Below, one piece after another: positions 11,030 through 20,339 of a stretch of 64,000 nucleotides of DNA. The notes under the pieces were generated by a model. The model ran no database searches. It had not been told where the DNA came from and worked only from the letters and a program-made list of their open reading frames with translations. Positions within the stretch are counted from its first letter, which is position 1. Each line of letters opens with the position of its first letter. A program made the translations under genes and the position numbers. Source of the stretch: Zygnema cylindricum. Lineage: Eukaryota; Streptophyta; Zygnematophyceae; Zygnematales; Zygnemataceae. The DNA lies in the NCBI GenBank assembly GCA_037447655.1, contig JBBHKE010002310.1, forward strand, positions 149,146 to 213,145. Reading direction: 5' to 3'.

Positions 11030-12420
11030 GTGGTGGTTTCTTTGGATTTATGGAACCGAGGGAAAACAACCGTTCCTGTGGCTGGATGCTTTCCGGTGTA
11101 CTCTGCATCAACCCCCTTCAGAGTTATTCAAAGATTCCACCGATATCGCGAATTCCATCTAGCACTTCTCTATTTCCAAGCGGTGGGAAAGGGAGTATCA
11201 AAGCAGATTAATACTGATGGCCACCCTTCGGCGGGGAGTGGACAGGAGCTTTGCCGCCATATCATCCGGACAGCAAGGTTCATCCGGCCCAAACTCCCAA
11301 CGATTCTTTACCTACACAAGGATTTCAACCGACAAGTGGTGTCACTTAAGATCCCGCCCTCAGGATTCCGGATTCTCTCGTTTTTTTCCAGCATTAGTTC
11401 CGACCTAGAAACCGTCCTAATAGCTAAATACCAAGTAGAAAAGTACTCGGCATTCGAGATTGACCCGGACGCCCGGGCAATAAGTGAGTATCGACTACAA
11501 CAACTGCACCAAATTTACCCACAACAACTCCCGGTGTCCTCCATATCTAACTCTCACCGTACGCTTCCCTAGAATGTAGACAACATCACGGATTCACATT
11601 TGGAAAAGCTTGGAAGGGTAGACTTGGTGATCGCTGGATGGCCTTGCCAGCGGTATTCCTTAGCACGACAGGGCAGGGGACACCAAGATGTCCATAGCAC
11701 AACATTTTTTCAAATGACTCGACTGATAACAGGGTTACATGAACGCCAAGACAGACCAGTGGGGTACGTTTTGGAAAACGTTCACCCCACAGAAGATAAA
11801 AGGAAACAAGTTGTCAACAGCTGGAACCAAGTGATCAAGGTTTTGGGGACTCCAATAGTGTTTGATGCAGCTCAGGTCGGATCAAGAGCCCATCAAGTTT
11901 GGGCTTATTGGACCAACTTGGCTCCACTTCCCGTCCTCCAACAACTGTTGAAAACAAAGATTCTAGATCCCAATATCACAGTTCAACAGATTCTCAAACC
12001 CGGGCGAATGGCCACCCTTGTGACCAGAGCCGACCGAACACCGTTTTTCGGTTGGAATAAACCCAAGAATCCACGAAGGGCCCTACCGACCCTGGTATCT
12101 TTCCCTAACAACCATGCTTACTGGAAAGGCGCACAAAGAATGATCTTTGACAGTAAAATCGCTAATTAGACGGCACCAAATATTGAGGAACGGGAACAAG
12201 CAATGGGATTTTGACCGGCAACCATAGCAGCACCAGGGGTCTCGGCCACAAAGAGGTGCAGTTTAATCGGGCAAAGAATGGATTTGAATGCAATTTCATG
12301 AGTGCTACAACATTCTGTGGCATTCTCCAGCCTCTAGTCTTCGAAGTCACGGGCAACATACCTTCAATCTCCACAGTTGTTGGCCATGCAAACAACGCTA
12401 CAGCTTGAGGGGGGTAGAGA
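11030..12420 (+). pseudogene. Cytosine-5 DNA methyltransferase domain within gypsy pol
   Basis: One frame carries the ordered C5-DNMT motifs. A degenerate SAM-binding motif I is at about 11372 (RILSFFSSISSDLE). The acidic strand follows (EKYSAFEIDPDARAISEYR). Catalytic motif IV, with the Pro-Cys-Gln nucleophile, is at about 11620-11670 (DLVIAGWPCQRYSLARQ). Motif VI is YVLENV (about 11767). A motif VIII-like AAQVGSRAHQVWAYW lies at 11870-11913. A C-terminal EEREQAMGF ... RMDLNAI tail (12190-12300) follows. The domain is about 320 residues with almost no target-recognition insert, like compact DNMT3/Dcm-type enzymes. In-frame stops: TAG 11570, TAG 12167, TGA at about 12212 and 12299. Both motif I glycines appear replaced by Ser, so this copy is probably inactive. 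Homologous enzymes add methyl groups to cytosine C5 using SAM. Confidence 0.88.
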
Positions 12421-12744
12421 GGTAAAAGGGAAAAAATCAGCAAATTACATTCAAAGAGAACATTGAACCCAGGAGTTTCCTCAGTGGGGGGGAGCGGAGG
12501 CTCAGAATAGGGCAGCATAGGGGAATTTGTCAGCAGTAGCGTTTTAGCAGCTGAGCAATGGACAGATCCATAGGTAGAACTGGAATTCGACATCTCCATT
12601 TGAGGTCGGCCACCGAAAGCCTTGGCTGTAGTGGAACCCGCGAAGATGGACTGGACTTTAGGGGAACAGCTAGACCCACAGTAGAAGGCCCAGCTCTCCA
12701 AGCTATAAGAGGAGAACGGGGAGGTGTTCTCCTAGTCTGACACA
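12421..12744 (+). other. Linker between methyltransferase and reverse transcriptase
   Basis: The frames are short and broken on both strands. No domain is recognised. By position it links the methyltransferase C-terminus to the reverse transcriptase N-terminus in the gypsy Pol. Confidence 0.35.
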
Positions 12745-14050
12745 AATGAAGGGATCTATGAAGGGACCCCTTTTCGCATTGACCTGACTGACGAGACGGC
12801 GACTATTTGGCAGAAACAGCACCCTCTCAGCTTCAAAGAAGGAGTTCATCACCGCAAAGGTGCACACTTTAGTGGACGCGGGCTGGTGCAGTAAAGTACA
12901 GGGCTACATCAGTTTGCCTCTCCAATAGTGCTCGCGCGAAAGAAATACTCGACCAGGAAAACGGTAGATTTCCGTATGTGTGGGGAGTATCAGATGCTCA
13001 ACGCGGCAACTCTCTCCGACTGTAATCCTATGCCCACCCCGGAAGAGATTTTTGACTCTCTTGCTGGGGCCAACATTTACTCTATGTTGGATATGAAGAA
13101 TGGGTTCCACTAGATTGCAATGGAGCCGTAGCACCGCGAGAGGAACGTTTTTGGGTCGGATCTAGGTTGTATGAATGACTGTACATGCCATTTGGCCTCA
13201 AAAATGAACCTACCAAATTCCAACGGGCCATAGATGAGGCCCTCTGGGGAATCGATTAGGCATACTGTTACATCGACGATGTGGTTATTTTCTCCAAGAC
13301 ATTCGAGGAACACTTAGAGCATATACAGATCATCCTACGAGCTCTCCAAGCAACGGGCTTGAAGTCTCACCCTGAGAAGAGCATTTTTAGGGTGCACAAA
13401 ATAATTTATCTTGGTCATGAGGTGATTCCTAGGACAGTGGGTCTCCACATGGTTAAGGTGGCAGCCCTTGACGCCCTTCCACCCCCGCATGGCATTTTTT
13501 CTCTTCGCACTTTCCTGGGCCTAACCAACTATTACCGGAGGTTTATTCTCGAATTCACTAGCCACGCCCAGCCATTGAATTAATTATTGCGAAAAGACCA
13601 AGAGTGGCAGTGGGCGGAAGAACAACAGACTGCTTTCCAATTTCTGAAAGATTCCCTGAAGCAGCATCCGGTGCTCCGGATGCCCAATCACCAGCGGCCC
13701 TTCCCCCTTTATACTGATTGGAGCAGATTCATATTGGGAGCAGTTTTGGCTTAGTTGGACGATGTAAGGGCTGAGTACGTAGTGGCCTACGCAAGCCGAA
13801 GTAATAATAGTGCAGAGGGGAATTACAGCAGTAACCATAGGGAAATACTTACGGCGGAATGGGCCATTTAGCATTTCATGCCTTACCTCTATGGAGTACA
13901 CTTCACCCTTATTACGGATCCCCATCCCCTCAAATGGATAATGGAGAACAATAAGTTTACTGATCTTGTAAGAATATGACTTCAGCATTATCCACCGAGC
14001 CGGGGAAATCCATGGGAATGCAGACGGATTCAGCAAGAATCCAAACCCTT
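12745..14050 (+). pseudogene. Gypsy reverse transcriptase and RNase H
   Basis: The entry region reads FRIDLTDETATIWQKQHPL. After frameshifts it continues PIVLARKKYSTRKTVDFR, then SMLDMKNGFH*IAMEP (about 13084-13128; the Gln codon is now TAG) and the catalytic CYIDDVVIFSK (about 13265-13300). KIIYLGHEV and FLGLTNYYRRFI (about 13510-13550) form the thumb. The RNase H reads PLYTDWSRFILGAVLA (Asp of the TDxS motif), VVAYASRSNN and LITDPHPLKWI (to about 13940). These are hallmark gypsy motifs. Stops at expected Gln/Glu positions and frameshifts near 12840 and 12910 disable it. Confidence 0.9.
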
Positions 14051-15226
14051 TCACCAAAGACTCTACAGAGGCGCAGCACGATGAAGACCTCGAGCTCAGC
14101 TTGGGACTTATAAGAGCTTCCTCTGCCTTTATTAGGCTGCCTCGAGTTGAAGGGGAACTGTCAACTTCTGCTGTAGACTTGGAGGGGGAGGCTCCTATTA
14201 GAACCGGCTGCAAGGATATTTGAAATGACCCCGATTCCCTCGGGCCTATCCAAAAAGGTTCCCCTCTTCCCCACCTGGCACGAATTCACTTTTCTCGGTT
14301 TCATACCTGGATGGCGGCGTATGAATAGGACCGAGGCATTCTTTGGCACGATGGTAGGAGGAAAGTGGTTCCTCCTCTGTTAAACCCTCATTGTTCATCT
14401 TCAACAGCAATGTGGGCACTTCAGACAAAAACGGACCACCTCATTGGTCACTGGGTCGTATTGGTGGCATGGGTTGCGCGCCCAGGTCAACCGTGTGGTG
14501 CAGACGTGTCCTTCGTGTGACCAAGTGAAAGCTACTTTTGACAAAAAGGGTGAAACTGAACTTCACTCCATCCACGACCGGGGATGTTTTACAGATGGTC
14601 ATTAGATCTACTGGGACCACTTCCCACCAGCGAATGGGAAAACCGTTTTGTATTGCTAATGATTGAACACTTCTCCAAATGGATCGAACTGGTGGTTCTC
14701 CTTCGAAAAGAATCCATAGCAGTTGCGGATGCATTCTTGTAGAGGGTGCTGTCCCAATTTGGAGCCTCGCATGAAGTTCTGACTGATCTGGGGTCCGAGT
14801 TTGCCGGAGAATTTCATAACCTTCTGGAGAAGTGCCTCATTGACCACCGGTTGACCAGCTGAGACCACCCCTAAGCCGACGGTTTGGCCAAAAGGTGCGT
14901 ATAGACAGTGAAGTGGTCACTGCTGAAATATGCACTAGAAGAGGATTTAGGGGAATGGGACAATCGGGTGCCTTGGATTGCCATGGGATACACATTCAGT
15001 AGGCTGGCCTCCCTCCATTCTTATAGCCCTTACTTCATTCTTTTCGACCAACATCCCATCCTTCTTAGAGCTGTATCGGTTCAGGCGGTTGTACTTCCGG
15101 AGATGGACAACCTGGGGACTGTAGAGAAGCTGATTGCCGACTGGGCCAAGGTATTTCACCGGGAAATGCATTTGGCTATCGGTAATTTACAGGCTGCTTA
15201 GCACTTGCAGTAGGACAAACTTTGGT
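14051..15226 (+). pseudogene. Gypsy integrase
   Basis: Fragments in changing frames follow a gypsy integrase. A Cys-containing finger is readable near 14460-14530 (two closely spaced Cys). The core includes NGKTVLYC and SKWIELVVLLRKESIAVADAF. Around 14778-14810 it reads LTDLGSEFAGEF, with the second catalytic Asp. Then comes a Pro-x-Ala-Asp-Gly-Leu-Ala-Lys-Arg stretch, where the usual catalytic Glu reads Lys. The C-terminal part, 14908-15201, encodes WDNRVPWIAMGYTFSRLASL and YSPYFILFDQHPIL. No chromodomain is evident. Confidence 0.8.
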
Positions 15227-15829
15227 TGTATAAGGCACTTGGGGCCTAAGGAGAAAGGTTGCTTTTCCAGTACTGTCGCCTAAGAAAACCCCCAAAGAAC
15301 ACAATCAATCTTTTTCTTGGAGAGCTGTTGCATTCTGTCGTGGACTCTATTGCCATCATTGTTTTAGATTGTCTTTTGTGGAAATCGTAGCTCGGGTGGG
15401 TGGTTGGCACTATCCTCTCTTTGGGCGGTGTGGACTTTCGCTATTTAAAACTTAGAAGAGTCTAGTCGGATCCGTACAGCGCAACCGAGGGTTGAGGGAG
15501 AATCATATCAGTCTTCGGGGGAATTTGGAGAGGTTTGTTCTTCTCAATTTGTCTTCGTTGCACTCCTGGGTGTGTGAGCTTGCTTCACCATTTTCATTTA
15601 TTTCAATCTTTTTTTTTCTTTTCTGGGGTAAGGTGATATTGTTTAATCTGAAAGAGCCGATATTTATTGATTTTATATTTCTGCATGGGAGTTATTTGCG
15701 CACTGTTGTGGTTGTCCTTGTTTTCTGTCCGGAGTTCTAGTGGGACGGATTGGGCGACCAACATTCCTTTTCTATCCTTTGGATAGCATTGAAGGGTGTA
15801 GCATTTAATGGGCTTCCGGCGGATCAGCA
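15227..15829 (+). repeat. Right terminal repeat of gypsy element
   Basis: About 603 bp, matching 4508-5113. It follows the integrase remnant directly. A G-rich tract (TTTGGGGGGG, about 15832-15841), which would normally precede a 3' LTR, lies after this copy instead. That leaves open that this duplicated segment is untranslated DNA rather than the LTR proper. Confidence 0.65.
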
Positions 15830-15926
15830 CTATTTGGGGGGGTACGGGGTACCTTTATAGTTTTCACTCGCTACATTATTATAACTCATGCATATCCCCG
15901 GGAAAGAAGAGACAGAAAAGGGCATG
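15830..15926. other. Right arm of nested block, first part
   Basis: Ninety-seven bases lie between the gypsy repeat and copia A2, starting with a G-rich run. They continue at 22380 on the other side of A2. The last five bases, GCATG, pair with ACATG after A2 as its target duplication (one mismatch). No gene is seen. Confidence 0.5.
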
Positions 15927-16976
15927 TGAAACTCTGAGACCTCCATAAGTCCTCACAGTAGACAGCTTCCAAGAAGCCTCTAGGATAATCCTGACCCCTT
16001 TGTGTTCCAGCAAAAATAACTGCCACCCTGGCAGACAAAAACCCTGACCACTTCCACCCCTGTAAAGACAAGACTCCCCTGAGTCGGTTGCAAAAAGAAT
16101 CTCTGAATTTGCTCCCCTAAGCATTAAGTTATGGAGGGTCAAAGTTGACCTTTTGTACAGAAGCTCTCTGGGAGAGGGGGTCCTATCTTCTAATTTTTCT
16201 AAGTCCTATCTCTCTCACAGACTCTATCTACTGATGTACGGAACCAATCAGAATTGAGTTCCGTACGCAAAAGTACAGCTGCCGGTGTACTTTATGTACG
16301 GACATTGTACGACATGTCCAAAATGTCGACACATGTCAAATCTGGATTCGGTGCCATAATCTCCGGAGATTCCACAATCCAACGGAATTTCGCCACGCGT
16401 CATTTGATGTGGCGATGGCCACAAACCGCCGAAATCTTCCTCCGCGATCTCGGCGCTAATCCTGGCCGTCCGATTAAATTCGGATTTAATCGTGGCCGTA
16501 ATAAATACATGCGCGGTATTTGTTTCATTTATGAAACAAAATGCGCGGTACTGATTTATGTCTGTACCGTAAGTCGTACATTATGTATTACTGGATCTAT
16601 GTATCCCGTAATTCATTACAGTTAAATGGTTTATCGAACGTATACATGTTTAAATAAATATCAAACTATATACCGCGTAACACTACCTCTAGACTTAACG
16701 GCTAAGGCTACCGCCTATTTCCTGACTGCCGGCCGCTAGGTACAAGGATCAAATCCTGCCGCCGGCACATTCCTTTTTAAATAAGTAAATAAACCCTAAT
16801 ATAAAAATTCCCGTAAACCTCAATATAGCCAAGGTAGCCATGGCTCTAGCTTCCTCTCCGATTTCTCAGTGACTGCGACAAGTTTGAGAGTTGGAGAGAG
16901 AAGTTAGAGATAGACTGCCTCGACTTCTATATTTCTTCTCAGACCTAGAAAATACTAAAAAACATTAGTTTCTACA
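15927..16976 (-). repeat. A2 3' LTR
   Basis: 1050 bp. In element orientation it starts TGTAGAAACTAATG and ends GGTCTCAGAGTTTCA. A 123-codon open stretch lies on the opposite strand (16254-16625) and recurs in the 5' LTR. It matches nothing I know and is best taken as chance. It contains the palindromic AAGGATCAAATCCTG (about 16744) shared by all A-family LTRs here. Confidence 0.93.
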
Positions 16977-16993
16977 CTCCCCTTATTTTCTAG
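16977..16993 (-). promoter_or_regulatory. A2 polypurine tract
   Basis: In element orientation this reads CTAGAAAATAAGGGGAG immediately before the 3' LTR. It is the expected RNase H-resistant primer for plus-strand DNA synthesis. The RNase H stop codon overlaps its upstream side. Confidence 0.8.
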
Positions 16994-18011
16994 TCAATCT
17001 TTAATTTCAGACCACACTTCTCCCTGCAAAAAAATAGCTTAGGGGAAGGCACAGGTTTGGTCATCATATCAGCTACCATTTCACTATCTGGTCTGTACTC
17101 TAAACTGATTATTTTGTTTTCTACTTTCTCTCTAACAAAGCTGAGTCTGATGCCCATGTGTTTGGCTTTAAAATGGTGTTTAGGATTGGCAAAAATAGCG
17201 ATTGCTGTCTGATTATCACAAAATATTTTCTGCACACCACTCTTAAGGTGACCAAGCTCACCAAGCAAAGACTTGACCCACATCAATTCTTTTACAGCAG
17301 AGTAAGAGGCCATATACTCAGCCTCCATGGTGGACTGAGCAATAACCTTTTGCTGTTTGCTACTCCAACAGCAAGCCCCATCACCCACATATAATACATA
17401 TCCAGAAGTACATCTCCTCATCGGAGCATCACCATAACTGGCATCACTCCAAGTAGTGATGTCAGTATTCTCCCCACCCAAATGCAACCATATATCTCTA
17501 GTTCCTACCAAATATCTAAGGACTCTCTTAGCTGCCTCCCAATCCTTCTTAGTGGGAGCATTTAGACTTCTACTCAGCACTCCTACAGCTGCAGCTAAAT
17601 CCGGCCGGGTACAATTCATAAAATAGATTAGACTTCCCACTACTTGCCTGTAAGGAATAGTCTGCATGAACTTCTGTTCATCAGGAGATAATTCCTCGTC
17701 TAAGACTATGACTCCTTCTTCCTCACTCCCCTCACTTCCCTTCTTCAACTCCATTCGAGTAGTAAACTATTAGCTTTATCCATTTGAAATTTTTCAAGCA
17801 TGTTCCCTATTGCTTCCTTTTGAGTCAATCTTATAATTTTCCTTTTTCGGTCTCTCTCTACTTCAATTCCCAAAATATATCTTGCTTCTCTCATATCCAT
17901 CATTTCAAATCTCCCCTTAATATCGGTTTTCAGTTTTTGTTAATTTTTTCCATTGATTTACTTAATACAAGCAAATCATCAACATAAATTGCAATAAATA
18001 TCAAACCTTCC
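16990..18011 (-). pseudogene. A2 reverse transcriptase C-terminus and RNase H
   Basis: The open stretch 17754-16990 encodes about 254 residues. It begins after the reverse transcriptase palm, with the connection segment VGSLIYFMNCTRPDLAAAVG. The complete copia RNase H follows: TWSDASYGDAPMRRC (first catalytic Asp), QSTMEAEYMA (Glu), FCDNQTAIAI (Asp), then a PKHHFKAKHM and REKVE tail. The region 17755-18011 is frameshifted but still shows IAIYVDDLLVLS near 17990-17955, the catalytic Tyr-Val-Asp-Asp. One or two frame repairs would be needed to join it to the upstream pol. Confidence 0.9.
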
Positions 18012-20339
18012 TCATCTTCGAAAACATAGATTGAGTGATTTGAGCTGATCCGAATTTTGCAGACCGGTAAGAAACTCATCAAGCTTCTTATTCCATTGTC
18101 GAGGTGCCTGTTTTAAACCATAAAGAGATTTAATCAGCCGGCATACCTTACTCTCCTCTCCTTCCTCCACAAAACCTTCGGGTTGTCGCATGAAGATCTC
18201 CTCTTCCAATTCTCCATGCAAAAAGGCTGTCTTGATGTCCATCTGATGCACTTCCATGTCTTCCGCCGCTGCTAAACTGAGAAGTATGCGGACGGAGGGA
18301 AATCTGACCACCGGGGCAAAGGTTTCCTCGTAGTCAATTCCTTCCTTTTGTGTAAATCCCTTTGCCACTAATCTGGCCTTGTAGCGTTCGATTGTGTTAT
18401 CTGGGTTCAGTTTTAATTTGAAGACCCACTTACAACCAATTGGTTTTCGGTTAGGTGGGCAGTCCACCAGCTCCCAAGTATCGGCTGCCATGATTGAAGC
18501 CATCTCCTCATTGATGGCTGTCTTCCACCGGTTTCTTTCTGGACAAGTCATCGCCTCTCTATAAGATTGAGGTTCATCTTGATGAGATAGTTTAGTTACC
18601 TTGTTATTAACCTGTTTTTCTTGCAGTCTTTTGCTACTTCTCCTCCCCCCCTCAAAATCTAAGGCCAGAATAGATGGTTCTCGTGGATTCTTTCGAACAA
18701 ACTCGGCTTCTTCCCTATCCCTTGATTCCGAATCAATTTCCACCACGTCTTCCGCTTCGAGTAGAGTTGTCACTGGAGTTTCCACAGCCGAGTCCTTTTC
18801 GGTCTGATTTGTTCCTGCAAGAATGTCATCTTCTCTAAAACCTTGATAGTTAGGAAGCTCAAAGTCATCGGAATTTTCTGACTCAAATCTGATTTTTACT
18901 GACTTCGTATATATGAAGGGATCCACAGACTTTCCTTCATCCATAACTACTAGATGCTTTACTAAGATTATATCTTCCCTTTTTAGATCATAAACTCTAT
19001 ATCCTTTTACATCTTCATCATATCCTAATAAGTATCCCGGTTTTCCTTTAGGATCTAGCTTCCAATTGGACCGATCAGTATCTAGGCTGAACACTTGACT
19101 GCCGAAAACCTTTAAGTGAGATATGTCTGGTTTCCGGCCTGTCCATCTTTCATAAGGTGTTTGATTTCTTATAGCTGAAGTAAGAACTCTATTCTTGAGG
19201 TAATTAGCACAGTTCATTGCTTCTGCCCAAAACCTTTTCCCTATCTTTTTATCTGACAACATACTTCTAGCACTATCACTTAGTGTTCTATTTAACCTTT
19301 CAGCTACCCCATTCTGTTCCGGATTTTCTGGAACTGTCTTTTGGTGTTGAACCCCATCTTCCCTCAGAAAATCCTCAAACTGGTTAGAAGTATACTCTCC
19401 ACCATTGTCACTCCTTACTCTCTTGATTGGAGTTTCATGGAGTTTTTCGCTCCATGCTTTATATTGTCTAAAACAATCCTCAGCTTCGGACTTGTTTTTC
19501 AAAAAATATACCCGGGAATACCGAGACCAATCATCAGTTATAGTCATCATAAATCTCTTCCCCCCCGGTGAGGGCACTTTAGCCGGTCCCCAAATATCTG
19601 TGTGTACTAGATCTAGAATTTTTTCTCCCTTATAGGTGGCTGACTTAGGAAAGGGTAATCTGTGTGCTTTACCTTGAACACATCCACTACAATCACTTAT
19701 ATCATCACTCTCACTGAACTGAATCCCTTCCACCACTCCCATCTTTTTCATCTCTCTTAACTTATCTAGATTCACATGCCCAAGCCTCTTATGCCACATC
19801 ATAATATCATGAACACCAACATAATAATGTTTCTTCTTTTCATTACTTAAGATCAGCCTAAACATCCCATGGCTACCTTTCTCAGCAATGAAATAGACAT
19901 CATCCTCAAAACTAGCAGTAAAAACTCCTTCCCTAATGCTAGTAAAAAAACCCTTATCATCTAATACTGATGTAGAGATAAGATTTTTGTTCAGCTCCGG
20001 AATAAATAATACATCGGAGAATGTTAATATGGATGTCTTTCCTTCTACTAACACTTTTAGATCTACCGATCCTACAAGAGTAGTGGTGACTATCCTCCCA
20101 TCCCCGTACTCTATCTCTACGGTGGGAATCTTTCTTATCTTAGTGAACAGGGGCCTATCCTTACACATGTGCATTGAGGCACCTGAATCTATATTCCAGC
20201 CTGCTTCACCTTTCAATCCACCGTAAGCACATTTCTGCTTTCGTGGAATTTCAACCTCAGTGTTTCGCCTCCAACTCCTCATCCAAAAGGAGCTCATCGT
20301 CCTCGTCCTCGGATTCCGCCTCAAGTACCTTTGTGACAA
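18012..20339 (-). pseudogene. A2 Pol: protease, integrase, reverse transcriptase (775 codons open)
   Basis: This is the longest open frame in the window. Protease: GWNIDSGASMHMC near residue 47, with the Asp-Ser-Gly active site. GAG-pre-integrase: WHKRLGHVNL and CSGCVQGKAHRLPFP. Integrase: LVHTDIWGPAKVPS, RSDNGGEYTSNQFEDF and QNGVAERLNRT, giving an intact Asp-Asp-Glu triad. Reverse transcriptase N-terminal half: NRWKTAINEEM, CKWVFKLKLNPDNTIERYKA, QMDIKTAFLHGELEEEIF and SLYGLKQAPRQWNKKL. Then a frameshift truncates it just before Tyr-Val-Asp-Asp. The upstream gag lies in a different frame and overlaps this one by about 80 bp. That may be a mutation or an expression shift. Confidence 0.93.

Larger units (their letters stand above)
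4508..15829 (+). mobile_element. Ty3/gypsy retrotransposon carrying a DNA methyltransferase, degenerate
   Basis: The order read on the + strand is terminal repeat, gag with zinc knuckles, aspartic protease (10680-11029), cytosine-5 DNA methyltransferase (about 11366-12400), reverse transcriptase and RNase H (12745-14050), integrase (14051-15226), terminal repeat. Reverse transcriptase before integrase, a YIDD active site and the TD-rich RNase H identify Ty3/gypsy rather than copia. The internal region is about 10.1 kb, of which about 1 kb is a later solo LTR (5506-6487). Stops and frameshifts in every domain mean it is not autonomous. Established background: DNMT genes captured by gypsy elements are known from charophyte algae. 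That this is a related lineage is inference. Confidence 0.85.

Noticed and set aside
11030-12420. DNA methyltransferase as an independent host gene
   Set aside because: It is collinear and in frame with a retropepsin half upstream and followed by gypsy reverse transcriptase on the same strand; no separate promoter or intron structure is seen.
13584-14213. 209-codon - strand open frame
   Set aside because: Lies antisense over gypsy RNase H, whose motifs are clear on the + strand.
16254-16625. 123-codon + strand open frame in the A2 3' LTR, present also at 21657-22028
   Set aside because: Both copies are LTRs of the same element duplicated at insertion, so shared openness is not evidence of selection. 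It is antisense to the element, and the older A LTRs do not keep it.
16700-16770. Complete tRNA gene in the A-family LTR
   Set aside because: A B-box-like palindrome is present, but no convincing A box, acceptor stem pairing or cloverleaf could be built.
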